64,000 bases of DNA from Hanleya hanleyi (Eukaryota; Mollusca; Polyplacophora; Lepidopleurida; Hanleyidae), in the NCBI GenBank assembly GCA_036873755.1, contig JAVTVY010019614.1, positions 1 through 64,000 on the forward strand, in the 5' to 3' direction. The position numbers and the translations under genes were made by a program. Below are positions 21,232 through 33,025 of this stretch, piece after piece. Each line of letters starts with the position of its first letter. The first letter of the stretch is position 1. Under the pieces are notes generated by a model that was not told the DNA's origin, searched no databases, and saw only the letters and a list, made by a program, of their open reading frames with translations.

Positions 21232-21655
21232 AGGTCAAAGGTCACTGGCCTAAAAAACGGGAAATCACTGAAGTGTTTGTGTCCGGTCTATATCTGTGAA
21301 AGTTTTCTATCCACATTTGCAATTTTTTGTGAGTGGATACGCTAGGTAGAGACGATGTGTCGCGTACCAAAATTGAGGTCGAGGTCAGGGGTCAAAGGTC
21401 ACTGTTGCCTAAAATCAGGAAATCATTTATCATTGACAGTTTTCTATCTACAGTTCTAATTTTTGGTGAGTGGATGCCCTAGGGGAGAACGATGTGTTGC
21501 ATACGAAATGTAGGTCGAGGTCAGAGGTCAAAGGTCAGTGTGATGGAAAAATCAGGAAATCATTAAAAATTTCTAATTTTTTATGAGTGGATTCAAAAGG
21601 GGGAAACGAGGTGTCGCATACCAAAATATAGGTCAAGGTCGAAGGTCAAAGGTCA
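21232..21655 (+). promoter_or_regulatory. Repeated DR1-type AGGTCA motifs in the tandem units
   Basis: AGGTCA-A-AGGTCA or its near match occurs at 21232-21244, 21389-21401, 21525-21537 and 21643-21655, once per unit. Direct AGGTCA pairs without a spacer occur at 21219-21230 and in later units. DR1 is the known binding pattern of RXR, HNF4 and COUP-type nuclear receptors. Function here is not shown. Confidence 0.4.
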
Positions 21656-21834
21656 CTGACCCCAAAATCAGGAAATTATTAAAAATAGTTTTTTTTATGT
21701 CAGTAGATGCATGAGGGGGACACGATGTGTCACATACCAAAATGTAGGTCAAGGCCGAAGGTCAAGGTCACTGTGACCCCCAAAATCATGAAATTGTTAA
21801 AAATCATAATTTTTTTGTGTCCATTGATACACAT

Positions 21835-22250
21835 CCTCGCGAGCCAGTTTATCGATCAATCTGTTAGGATCGATACACTGGCTTGGTTAGTTACCCATAT
21901 GAGTTCTGGATATAAATAGATCAAGAGGTTTCCTCTAAATCAACCCAATCAGTGAACGCGCTAAGCCAGTTGATTAGGCCAATCCGCTGCTAGGTATGAG
22001 ATATGACAGGATTGAATTTTGTTGCGGACTCAACTGCTTTGATGTCAAGTTGAAATCAACATCGGAAGTCAAAGCAAAAACCGCAAGCTTGGGATACTGA
22101 CATGCTTATTCAAAACAAGCGCGGTGGATGAAATGTACGAGATTGTATAATGGAGGCGTCGACTCAAGAACTCATTCGAAAGACCAAAAATGTCAAGGTA
22201 AACCCTCTCCAAGGATTTAGGATTTACCTGGACTTGTGAAGATGATTAAG
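21835..22250. other. Insert within the tandem array, with a possible short exon
   Basis: This stretch lacks the unit pattern that continues on both sides. It has a TATA-like word (GATATAAATAG near 21909) and an ATG at 22150 followed by 16 codons (EASTQELIRKTKNVK after Met) to AAG|GTAAAC, a plausible donor at 22198. It could be part of a host gene, of a nested element, or chance. Confidence 0.3.
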
Positions 22251-23372
22251 ATATTGAGGGAAGACAATGTGTCATGTACCAAAATGTAGGTCAAGATTAA
22301 AGGTCAAGGTCACTGTGACCCAAAAATTTGAGATCCTTAAAAATAACCTTTTTGTGCCAGTAGATACATTAGATACATCTTCACATGATGTGTTACATAC
22401 CAAAATCTGGGTCAAAGATCAAGGTCACTGTGACCCCAAACTCAAGAAATCATTAAAAGTCACATTTTCATATACCTGTCGAAGACAAGATCATGTAATG
22501 CGATGTTGCATTCTGTCCATTCACCCATTAACATTAGTTGTCCATGCGATATCTCTAGTTTCAAGGTATGGATTGATACCAAACTTTGGATATAGCTTAC
22601 TCGCATTGCAAAGAGAGATCAATTTGTCAAAAGTCAAGTTCAGCTGCCAAGATGTGTTAGGTTGGAATATTCAGACTTGTCTCCCCTACAAGTATATGGC
22701 ATTTGTCCTGTGGAGTTGTCTCATGTTTGATACATGTAAGAAATGGCTACATTTACTTAAATTGTTGTGAAATAAAAACCGTACATTTACTAATTATGGG
22801 GAGAGGGGTCCTTTATGAACTTTATACCTGTTTATTAACTCAAGAACAAAGGTTTACTTCATCACTTTCTTCACATCCTTCTACCTTCATGGAAAATTTT
22901 CTCGCCTGAAAGGAATCCATTTGAAAGAAAACTACTATTTTCTTGTGTTTGACTATTGTCGATTTCAGTGTGGGAAATGTGAGCTCTCGACTCTTGTTTC
23001 AAGGTCACCTAGTTACCAAGAGTTCAGCCCATTTTAGTTTATCATTCAATATAAGATGTGATGTAACATTCTCAGAAGCATAAAATCGTAGACCTTTCTC
23101 TGGATTGCTAGCTACCAATTCAGATCAAGGCCATTAACAATCTAGAAATTCAGACCAGTGTAATTCCAGATATACGGGCGTATATTGAAGCCCCTTGGGC
23201 TCTTGTTATATTTTATTTTGCTCTCTGTTTTGGGCACATACCTAATTTGGGCATAATGTTAAACATCGTGTCTAGCATGTTATTTGAAATTAAGGCCTTC
23301 AGTTTTAACATCGATGGGAGTTTTTCCTGTGTATTAAAGCCCCACTTCACAGTCAGACCTGCTTTGTGTTGG

Positions 23373-24032
23373 ACTTGTTAAAGTGATTGTAAATCCTCAA
23401 GTATAGTTCCATCAAATGAAAGACCATTGCGAACAGTGTCGGAAAATATTTATTGTAATTTTTTACGATTTTATTTCAGAGTAAACTGAAAATGAAGCAT
23501 GGTATTCTATGGTGGTCTGTTGCAATCATATTTAGGTCCAGTGACGTCACACTGCCTTAATACATATATTTCAAACTGTGTATGCACTTTCCAATGCTTG
23601 ATTCAAGATTAAGGTGTGTATACTTTGAGTTTCAACACAGTCTCACTGTTCCAATGTTCATGTTTCACCAAAATCTGGGAGATGGTAACTCATAAGTGTC
23701 AAGTCAATCTAAATCTTGCATTTAATTTCTCCGATTTTGGTGAAACATGCACACTGGAACAGTGAGACTGTGTTGAAACTCAAAGTATACACACAATAAG
23801 CTTGAATCAAGCATTGGAAAGTGCATACACAGTTTGAAATATATGTATTAAGGCAGTGTGACGTCACTGGACCTAGATATATTGCAACAGACCACCATAG
23901 AATACCATGCTTCATTTGCAGTTTACTCTGTGAAATGAAATCGTAAAAAATTACGATAAATATTTTCCGACGCTGTTCGCAATGGTCTTTCATTTGATGG
24001 AAACTATACTTTGGGGTTTACGATCACTATAA
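23373..24032. mobile_element. Foldback element with about 305-bp arms
   Basis: Bases 23373-23681 and 23728-24032 are inverted copies of each other with small differences. Each arm holds the palindrome GTGACGTCAC (near 23541 and 23863) within TCCAGTGACGTCACACTGCC. The spacer is about 46 bp. No transposase and no clear target duplication. Confidence 0.85.
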
Positions 24033-24118
24033 GGTTATTCAGGTACCGTACATGAATATCGAAGTACATACATGTACCTTAAACTACCTGCATTGAAGCT
24101 CATGTAGGATAACAGGTA

Positions 24119-25386
24119 CAGGGGTTCATAGACATCACATTTTACCACCGTTATTCGGCTGTAAAGATTAGTAAAAAACTGAATACTTACAGTAAAAAAA
24201 CTCAAAAGGTTACATTTTGGACAAGAAATACTCAATATTTTTGACGAAAACTCAATCCACGAATGGTGCAAATCATTTCAATGAGATGAAAACCATCGCC
24301 GATCCTTCGACAGTCTGGCTTAGTAGGTTTGGGGATTTCCAATTCTGAAAATAATTTCTGTCTCCGCGAGTTCTTCTGGATTCCACCTCGACGTATGCTT
24401 CCAGTTACTAGCAATACCTGACGGCAAGGTTTCCGAGATATATTTTTGGGGCCGGGAATTGCCGATTCAATGACTTCGCATAATCAGAAGTTGTTAGCCA
24501 ATGAGCATCAAGATATTACTGGGCCCCGAGGTAAATTTAACTCCACGAGTTTTTTTTACTGAAACTCGACGGCGAGGGACGTAAAGTTGAAGTGCGAGTT
24601 CAAGATTCCCCATCCTTGACAGCTGCTAGATCTTCTCCGGAGGTCGCCTGGTGATGTAAGGGTTTTATAGCGTCTCTTGCAAGCGTTGTATGATAATTAT
24701 CTTGAATGTTTGTGTTAAATTTGTCGCTCTTGTTGCTGTTGTTGTTGTTGCTGCAGACACGAGGTCCAAGGGAGGTAATTTTGTTATACCAAATAAGTTG
24801 GGTTAAAAAATTGATTTCCTACGAACAATACCATGGATTTGGAATCGATTTTTTTTTTTTTTAGCTCTGTTTATTTTTTCCTACAAATTCCTTATAGTAC
24901 CAGTGGACTAGATTGGATAAACAACATTCTTTTCTATCCCACAATGTTTCTAATTTATGTCCAAATTTACTCTCTCCAATTTCTCTATTCACTCAGCTCT
25001 TATTTTAATCTTGAATGGTCTCAAATGTCTTATCAGTCATAAGCAACATAAATGATGATATTTTTAGTTCATTGACGTTTCACGTTCTTTGTATCTTCAT
25101 TACCGCAAAAGACCATTTATACTATCGAATTGACACGGAGTTCAATTTCTGAGGCTCATTTTGAGATGAAGTTGTTATTCCCATTGGCTTATTGCCTCTT
25201 TCCTACTTTTCAATGGTACTATAATTGTTATAATTGGGATGGATATGCAGGGTGGTAAAAAATTTCAAAAACTCAATACAACTTAGTGGAGTGGCCGTAA
25301 AAACAGAAAAAAACTGAAATGGAGTCGAAAAAACCCCTCAATATTTTAACTAGGGTGGTAAAAATTTTGATGTCTATGAACCCCTG
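24119..25386. mobile_element. Non-autonomous DNA transposon, hAT-like ends, 5-bp target duplication
   Basis: The ends read CAGGGGTTCATAGACATCA...TTTTACCACC and its complement at 25355-25386. AGGTA lies directly outside both ends (24114-24118 and 25387-25391). CAGGGG ends are hAT-like; a 5-bp duplication fits only a subset of that superfamily. Inside are AT-rich sequence, a T-run and repeats of AAAAACTCAATA but no transposase. Confidence 0.7.
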
Positions 25387-25783
25387 AGGTATATACTCAA
25401 TTAATTCTACTGCTCTTTAACTACACTCATTGATTAGGTACCGTACCTCTAAAAAAGTATATATGCATTTGAAGATCTAGGATGGTTTAAGTTGATATTT
25501 CTTCATATTTAGGCTTACAGGGAATATATACATGTATAATCTGGTGACGGTTTTCAAGAACAGAAATATAACTTTTCAATTCATGCCAAGTGAAATGCTG
25601 TAAAACTTGCATATACATTGTATATGACTAAAAATTGGAAAAAGTATATAAACTGGGGATCCTAATAAAATCACTTGAATGTGATATCGGGATAGACTGC
25701 AATGAATACAGTGTACATGGACAGATATGTGGGTATGGTACATTGAACATGTACATACACAACATTGTGCTGACAACACTAAA
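25387..25783. other. Non-coding spacer
   Basis: AT-rich, no feature seen apart from TACATGTA-type words. Confidence 0.4.
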
Positions 25784-27260
25784 TGATGAGGATATGTGAA
25801 AACCCTGACTGACGATACTGAATTATGAGGATATGTGAAAACCCAGACTGATGACGCTGAATTATTGGGATATGTGAAAACCCTGACTGATGACACTGAA
25901 TTATGAGGATATGTGAAAAACCCTGACTGATGACACTGAATTATGAGGATATATGAAAACCCTGACTGATGACACTGCATTATGAGGATATGTGAAAACC
26001 CTGACTGATGATGCTGAATTATGAGGATATGTGAAAACCTTGACTGATGACACTGCATTATGAGGATATGTGAAAACCCTGACTGATGATGCTGAATTAT
26101 GAGGATATGTGAAAACCCTGACTGATGACACTGAATTATGAGGATATGTGAAAACCCTGACTGATGACACTGAATTATGAGGATATGTGAAAACCCTGAC
26201 TGATGACACTGAATTATGAGGATATGTGAAAACCCTGACTGATGACACTGAATTATGAGGATATGTGAAAACCCAGACTGATGATACTGAATTATGAGGA
26301 TATGTGAAAACCCTGACTGATGACACTGAATTATGAGGATATGTGAAAACCCTGACTGATGAGACTGAATTATGAGGATATGTGAAAACCCTGACTGATG
26401 ACACTGAATTATGAGGATATGTGAAAACCCTGACTGATGACACTGAATTATGAGGATATGTGAAAACCCAGACTGATGATACTGAATTATGAGGATATGT
26501 GAACACCCTGACTGATGACACTGAATTATGAGGATATGTGAAAACCTTGACTGATGACACTGCATTATGAGGATATGTGAAAACCCTGACTGATGACATT
26601 GAATTATGAGGATATGTGAAAACCCTGTCTGATGACACCGAATTGTGAGGATAATTGAAAACCGTGACTGATAACACTGAATTATGAGGATATGTGAAAA
26701 TCCTGACTGATGACACTGAATTATGAGGATATGTGAAAACCTCGACTGATGACACTGAATTATGAGGATCTGGGAAAATCCTGACTGATGACACTGAATT
26801 ATAAGGATATGTGAAAACCCTGACTGATGATACTGAATTATGAGGATATGTGAAAACCCTGATTGATAACACTGAATTATGAGGATATGTGAAAACCCTG
26901 ACTGATGACACTGAATTATGAGGATATGTGAAAACCATGACTGATAAGGCTGACTTATGAGGATATGTGAAAACCCAGACTGATGATACTGAATTAAGAG
27001 GATATGTGAAAACCCTGACTGATAACACTGAATGAATTATGAAGATATGTGAAAACTATGACTGATGACACTGAATTATGAGGATACATGAAAACTCTGA
27101 CTGATGACACTGAATTATGAGGATACGTGAAAATCCTGACTGATAACACTGAATGAATTATGAGGATATGTGAAAACTCTGACTGATGACACTGAATTAT
27201 GAGGATATGTGAAAACTCTGACGGATGACACTGAATTATGAGGATATGTTAAAACCCGAC
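25784..27260. repeat. 39-bp minisatellite, about 38 units
   Basis: The unit is GACTGATGACACTGAATTAT plus GAGGATATGTGAAAACCCT. Units near the right end are more diverged and some have a four-base insertion (CTGAATGAATTATG). Because 39 is divisible by three, two minus-strand frames stay open for over 300 codons with a 13-residue repeat; these are a by-product of the array, not genes. Confidence 0.95.
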
Positions 27261-28295
27261 TTGTCATATTATACATGTTATAAGAATACCTGTATGTACA
27301 TTTTGTAATTGTGATATTTGTGTCACTGAATTGTGAAGATATGTACAAATACATGCTCCATTGATAGTTTATATCCACGCCTGTTTTTATTAATATGGGT
27401 GATCATTTGTATCTGTAAGGACTGATGAAAATATTGGCTTAGCCATTTGTGTTTTCTTCCTTGCTTTGTGGACTAATAGGGCTGTTAGAGAAAAACTTGT
27501 GTCAATGTGCGTGCCGTCGAATTGTACACTTGTCCTGTCAATCCAGTAGTCACTCGAGCATGAATCAATATTAAAAACATACACCCCATCTTGATGGCGT
27601 GAGCTAATTAGGAAGTTGTCACCTTACACTAATTTATTGTTGACAGTTCTGTATGCATCATGTTTGTATCTCGTTTTATCAAACTTATCCTTGCGATGTT
27701 CTTGTATGATCTATTTTATTTCAATTAATTTACCTATTAATCCATTTGAAATTGTCTACATGTTTGATTGTGTCATTATGAGGGTATGTGTCGTTCAGGA
27801 GTGTCATTGGTACTTTAAAGATGTAATCAGCCTCAAATCTAAACTGGAATCAATGTCTCTCAAACTCCACGAAAGTAACATATGTTAGGTACAAAATAAA
27901 ACACATTTGACCACAAACAACCAAAATTGCCTCCACCATTTAAGAGAAAATGAAAGAAACTGAACGTCAAATATAAATGGCATGGCATGCTGTTTGCTTT
28001 TCGAAAGCCATGTCTACAAGTTGAGGCTCTTTTTGAGGCTGATTACATGCATCTTTAACCAGTAGAAGCAATATTCATTTTGTTGGTAACACTGATTTTA
28101 TTTCTCTCTGTTGAAACTTTTAAGTTGAGACAGCGAGCAAATGTGTTAAATGTGTTTACGCATCAACAGACATTGACGCCAGGGCTTTAGGACTTTCTAG
28201 CTTGGGCACACCCTCCATTCAGCACCGCAAAGTCTTTTTAAGGTTGACGGAACACAAATGAGACAAATTAAGTTTTACTGTCACTCAAGTATACA
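27261..28295. other. Non-coding stretch, no gene seen
   Basis: Short ORFs only. The block AATCAGCCTCAAA (27827) and its approximate complement (TTTGAGGCTGATTACATGC, 28031) suggest a small diverged inverted repeat. Confidence 0.4.
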
Positions 28296-28960
28296 CATGA
28301 TATATGGTCCATACATGTAACACTTTACATTCAGCTTTCCATCTTGCAAAATTGAAAATGGAAAGCTCTACAATTGCTGCCGTATTGGAGCTTAATTACC
28401 ATCTCGCAAAATTGAAAGTAGAAAGATGGAAAGCTCAATACCACTCGCGTATTCGAGCTTTCCAAAATGAATTTATGACATACAGGAACATCGCTGCTGT
28501 GTTCGAGCTTTCCATCTCGCAAAATTGAAAGTAGAAAGATGGAATGCTCTACATCGCTGTCGTATTCAAGATTTCCATCTCGCAAAATTGAAAGTAGAAA
28601 GATGGAAAGCTCAATACCACTCGAGCTTCGAGCTTTCCAAAATGAATTTATGACATACAGGAACACGAGAGCAATACTTTGTTAAAATTAGCCTGATTCC
28701 CAAAATCTACAAGATCTGCATGTCCCACTGAATTTTAATAACCATGTGTCTTCTTCAAGAAAACCTATTGGCTATTCCTATATGCAATGAATTTATTTTG
28801 GAGAGCTGAAGTAATGTAAATCTTTCCGTCTTTCTACATTCAATTTTTCGAGATGGAAAGTTCGAATACGGGAGCGATGTAGGGCTTTCCATCTTTCTAC
28901 TTCCATTTTGCAAGATGGAAGCTGAATTGTCAAGTGTTACACGGACCATACACATATATG
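28296..28960. mobile_element. Foldback-type element with internal direct repeats
   Basis: The left end (ATATATGGTCCATACATGTAACACTTTACATTCAGCTTTCC) returns inverted at 28905-28958. Inside, AGCTTTCCATCTCGCAAAATTG and AAAGTAGAAAGATGGAAAGCTC, partly complementary to each other, are repeated with a TTCCAAAATGAATTTATGACATACAGGAAC block at about 28454 and 28634. No coding potential. Confidence 0.75.
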
Positions 28961-29124
28961 TTAGCACATTTTCTCCATTGATATCTGTAGTTGTGTTTGA
29001 ACATGTTAAAATGGCAATTTGAGAAAACTGTAGACTGTTTCTATCTTCTGCAGCAGATGGACAACAATTTCTTCGAAGCACATAAACTTACATGTATGCT
29101 AAAGTATTATACAATTATTGGATG

Positions 29125-29255
29125 TTATAGAGTGGGACATCACGATTTGTCAGCTCGAGACAAGTGATGTACAAAGAGCGCGCGGCGCGAGTTGTACATC
29201 ACTTGTCGAGAGCTGACAAATCGTGATGTCCCACTCTATAACATGCAATAGTTGT
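29125..29255. repeat. Large palindrome
   Basis: GTTATAGAGTGGGACATCAC...GACAAGTGATGTACAA and its complement are separated by a few G/C bases around AGCGCGCGGCGCGA. The structure would extrude a hairpin with a stem of about 60 bp. Confidence 0.85.
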
Positions 29256-29805
29256 TTTATTATACCGAATGTCATATTTGAATAAAATGGGACTTTATAA
29301 TCATGTGAATGAGGATGATACGGTGAAATAAGCATATCGTGTTCAGCACTGCGCGGACCGTTGTTGATTTCAAAATGCCGTGTCAAGATCAACTGTTCGA
29401 CCTCGGTTTGTTTGTCGACTCAATCGCATAATTTGGAAGAGTATCGTTCTCGGTGATCTTACGTACCTTTTCAAAAGATGTCAAATTTATTTCAGTCAAT
29501 TACCAAATCACATTCACCAATTTCTCTCACCAACGGGCCGACGTATACACATCAGGCCGACACATCTTCGTTTCGGGGAGTATGTTGGCGCGCGCTCTGT
29601 GGAAGGCAACTCTTGGTCCGACAGATGTCGCCGTGGAATAAATGTCATGTCCAGCGCTCTGCCGTACGTGGTACATGACATTTATTCAACGGTAAGGCAA
29701 GATATGACTGCATCATCACTGAACATCACGATTTGTAGAATGACACGTGACAGGCTGTCAACCAATGAAAACATTACGAATTTACATGAGGTATAATAAA
29801 TGAAT
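29256..29805. repeat. Probable small element with a second palindrome
   Basis: TTTATTATACC near 29260 and GGTATAATAAATG near 29790 are inverted. AATAAATGTCATGT...ACATGACATTTATT (29638-29693) forms an internal hairpin, and the word ATCACGATTTGT shared with the preceding palindrome recurs near 29725. A short plus-strand ORF here has no recognised domain. Confidence 0.45.
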
Positions 29806-32505
29806 TTATACGCTATTGACAAAAAGCTGCAAATTTGTTTGTATTTTTTATCTCCAAACTGGAGAGCCCTCAATGTCTCTGGCCTGCTGTATTAATGTTT
29901 GTATGGCCTGTATGTTTTATCAAAACAGGATACAGATCAAGTGCCAGGATATGGCCATAAAGGAGTATCAATTTCCTTGTTGATTATCCCCCTAATTATA
30001 CTGTGACCTGTTTGTGAATGAGGCAGCACACTTGTACATAGCGATTCTTATTTACTTCTATTTATTTATTCATTTATTTATTTATATACTTAGCGCTGGA
30101 AAAGATATTCAAAAAACAAAGAAATGTACCGCGAAATTCAAATAAAACATTGAGTTGATGGGCCGCGAAATCTGAATGGGAAGCGGCCCTTAAACTACAA
30201 TTTCAATCAATCAATAAGGCAGCACTTCAAATACATTTCTGCTTTCTCATAGATCATTGGTGGAGTGTGTATTGTATGGTATTTATTTTCAACGTTATCA
30301 GAAATTCAAGGTCATATTTGTATGCAATGAATGTGGACGATTGCAAAGTTATTATTCTCATAATGTTTGTGACACTTCGCTTCTTCTGCTACCATGTGAA
30401 TTACCATATACATTGAACCAATAGAGGTTTGATTTTGATCTGTTTGAATAATACATGTACATGTATGTGATCATTTTTTTATGAAATACATGAAATACAA
30501 CCCAACTGAGAATTGTTTCCCCTGACATGCCTGAACTGACATCCAGACAACCACCACAAAATTTCATATCTTGTCAGCCATCAACTTCTATATGTTAGAA
30601 AAAAGTGAAAATCTTTTTTTTTTGTCATACATGTAGTATTTAGCCTCACCCTGTGAAATCAAGTTGACAAAATTTTGTGTGCCAAAATATCGTACCTACC
30701 ACTTTGTGCTGAAATGTTGTGTATCGAAACGGTTCATGCAGAAATGTTCTGACACCACATCCATGCCTGCAGGGGTCGAAATAATGCTTGTCTAGTTGTG
30801 CTTTTTTGCAGTGACAAGTAAAAATAAATAAATAAAAAATCACTCTAGACAACAAATTTTTAGGAAACATTTCAACCCCTGCAACTCACATGTACAATAG
30901 GTACAGATACTAATGATACTACCTGACAGTTGACACTGTATTGCAATATTTCTGTAATAATGGGATTGTCTGACAAGAGTGACCATTTTGTGAAACACAT
31001 TTTATGAGCAATACCTTTTTGCTAAATAATTGAGACAATTAGAAGTTAGCAAATGACAATCACAGTTCACTTGTCACCCAAGACAACAAATTTTTAGGAA
31101 ATATTTCAACCCCTGGACTACCCCTCTACTAACAGCTTCTAATGTCTCTGATTAGTATCACTTTTCTCAGATTGGTTCGTGACTGGGGTTATACAGGTTA
31201 GGGTCGACCCATACCTTTTCATACAAGTGTTTTTTAACGAATATTTCATAATTCCAGTAGTGAACTGAATCTTCTTGATGAGAATATATCTGTATAATCC
31301 ATCTTCAAATCCTGAGATAATTGGAATTCTTTTTATGCAAAATGTTTCCTGAAATTTTGCTTTTAGCTGAAAAGTGACTGTGCAGATTCTGGCAAAAATT
31401 TGGTTTTTATTCCCATTTTCTCACATGGAATGTTTGCTCATCATCGGTAAAATTAATTGTGGAAGTTAATCACAAAATCATGTTTTCTGCCAATTTGTGA
31501 GATTTTTAATTAATGAAATTTCTAAAAGTATGATCCTGAAATGAAGTTTTATTATTTGATGCATATTTTCTTGGTTTGTGTTTTTTATAAATAAATAAAT
31601 TTATGCAAAACCCTGAATGTAAACTCGTCAATGTTTTTTTTCAGAGATGCCAAATTATATTAGTGTCCTATTTCAACTATCAATTTATCATTAAAAGTGC
31701 ATTCGATCTTGGCAACATCAGATATTGATATACCGAACTGTGATGGTAACCGCTTATATGTACTGAAATACATAGGAGTACAATTAATAACCCACAAATA
31801 GTTCCACTCCCAGGTTAATGCAAATATTTACAGGTAAGGATAACATTACCTAGGATGACTAAGCAGTGAATCTACCTTTGTGGGCATCATACACATCATG
31901 ATTACTTAATTGTATGTCGGGGCAGAATGTACCTTTGAAAGTATTGTATTGAATCCCATGTTATTCTGCCTCGCATGTCTCTGCCGAATGTTTACCTTGA
32001 ACAAATTTGTTCCTCTCCCGACATCTCCGCTATTGATGTCGAATGTCGCCGCTACCGTTACGACAATATTATTTCTTCTCTGGTTTCATGGGGTGTTTAA
32101 TATGAGGTGCGACATTTTGCAAGAATTTTTTCCTACTTTCTCATATTGTATACTTACGAATCTGAGTTCTTTTGCTTTTTTTTTCACAGTCTGGAGGAAT
32201 TTCATGCTATAGAAAACTTGGATCGGATGGTACAACTGTGTAGTTCATGCATGTAGTCTGGAACAACAAAACTTCAATTGGAGCTAAGATTTAACTGAAG
32301 TTGTGAAACTACCTCTCTACCTAGGCTTGAAGCCATTTTGTACGAAAGCTGAGGTGACGAGAAACAACGCAGAAGAATGGCAAACCATGATATGCACAAT
32401 ATGGCCGGCCATATGCATGTAAGTAAATACATGTATATATATATATAAAACCTTTTACTTAATGTTTTTGCCATGTTGTTTAATGACACTGTAATCCCTG
32501 TAATG
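29806..32505. other. Long non-coding stretch, no gene seen
   Basis: AT-rich. A TTTATTTA run with a GCGCTGGAAAAGATATTC and GCCGCGAAATCTGAATGGGAAG block lies at 30055-30190 and looks like a repeat fragment. ACAACAAATTTTTAGGAAA.ATTTCAACCCCTG occurs twice (30849 and 31083). A (TA)n run is near 32432. ORF fragments show no recognised domain. Confidence 0.45.
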
Positions 32506-32703
32506 ATCACAGCATCCCGTGGGGCTCAGTCCCGGGGATTCACCCGGGGTGTCATTATGTACACTCCAGGTCATGGTAAGAATAGGCCTCAGCTCTTTAG
32601 AGAGCTTCTTGGCACCCATGGGGTTCCTGGGTGTGGATTATGACTGAAATAGTCTTGAAAGCGACGTTAAATCATATTCACTCACTCATTCATTTAATCA
32701 CAG
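32506..32703 (+). mobile_element. SINE-like fragment
   Basis: A GC-richer block with ACACTCCAGGTCATGGTAAGAA and GAAAGCGACGTTAAATCATA ends in CACTCACTCATTCATTTA, the kind of tail seen on many mollusc SINEs and LINEs. ATCACAG at 32506-32512 and 32697-32703 may be a 7-bp target duplication. The block at 45395-45475 (CACACCCCATGGTAAGAAT) is related. Confidence 0.5.
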
Positions 32704-33025
32704 AAAATGAAATTTCCCACCATGATAAATTCTGGAGGTGATAAAATTTTAGTGGAACACGACGTTGACGAAATTGTTCAAAATCATCCAAATAATCCAT
32801 TATTTCTTTGTTATTTCAATGATTTTAGGGAGGGATCAGATTTATTAGATAGAACAGTCAATTTAATTTTGTCGATTTAATATTGTCCCCAAATTTGGGG
32901 CTGAATGAATTTTGAGAGGGGAAATGGTTGGGGGGCTGACTGTACTTATACATGTACTTTACATTTCTGTATGACGAATAGTGATTCTGTATATCTATTT
33001 GCCCCATTGCACACATTTAAATATT
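32704..33025. other. Non-coding spacer
   Basis: No feature recognised. Confidence 0.4.

Larger units (their letters stand above)
21042..23210 (+). mobile_element. Interspersed element with terminal hairpins and a core tandem array (pearl/Helentron-like)
   Basis: The left end TATACGCCCGCCAAAAGGCGGACG folds into a short hairpin; the right end has GGGCGTATATTGAAG and a second hairpin (AGCCCCTTGGGCTC) before TTGTTAT. Between them are roughly 115-150-bp units (about 21120, 21280, 21430, 21560, 21680, then 22250 and 22340). Each has the order GTGAGTGGATAC, GACGATGTGTCGCATACCAAAAT, then clustered AGGTCA words and ATCAGGAAATCATTAAAA. A foreign stretch splits the array at 21835-22250. Elements with two fixed ends and a core tandem array are known in bivalves (pearl family). 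Confidence 0.7.

Noticed and set aside
25576..27028. Two overlapping minus-strand ORFs of 329 and 375 codons with 13-residue repeats
   Set aside because: They are the consequence of a 39-bp repeat period. Two frames are open in the same way and neither has non-repeat conserved sequence.
19710..27260. CRISPR-like arrays
   Set aside because: Units are contiguous tandem repeats without unique spacers, and the sequence is eukaryotic.
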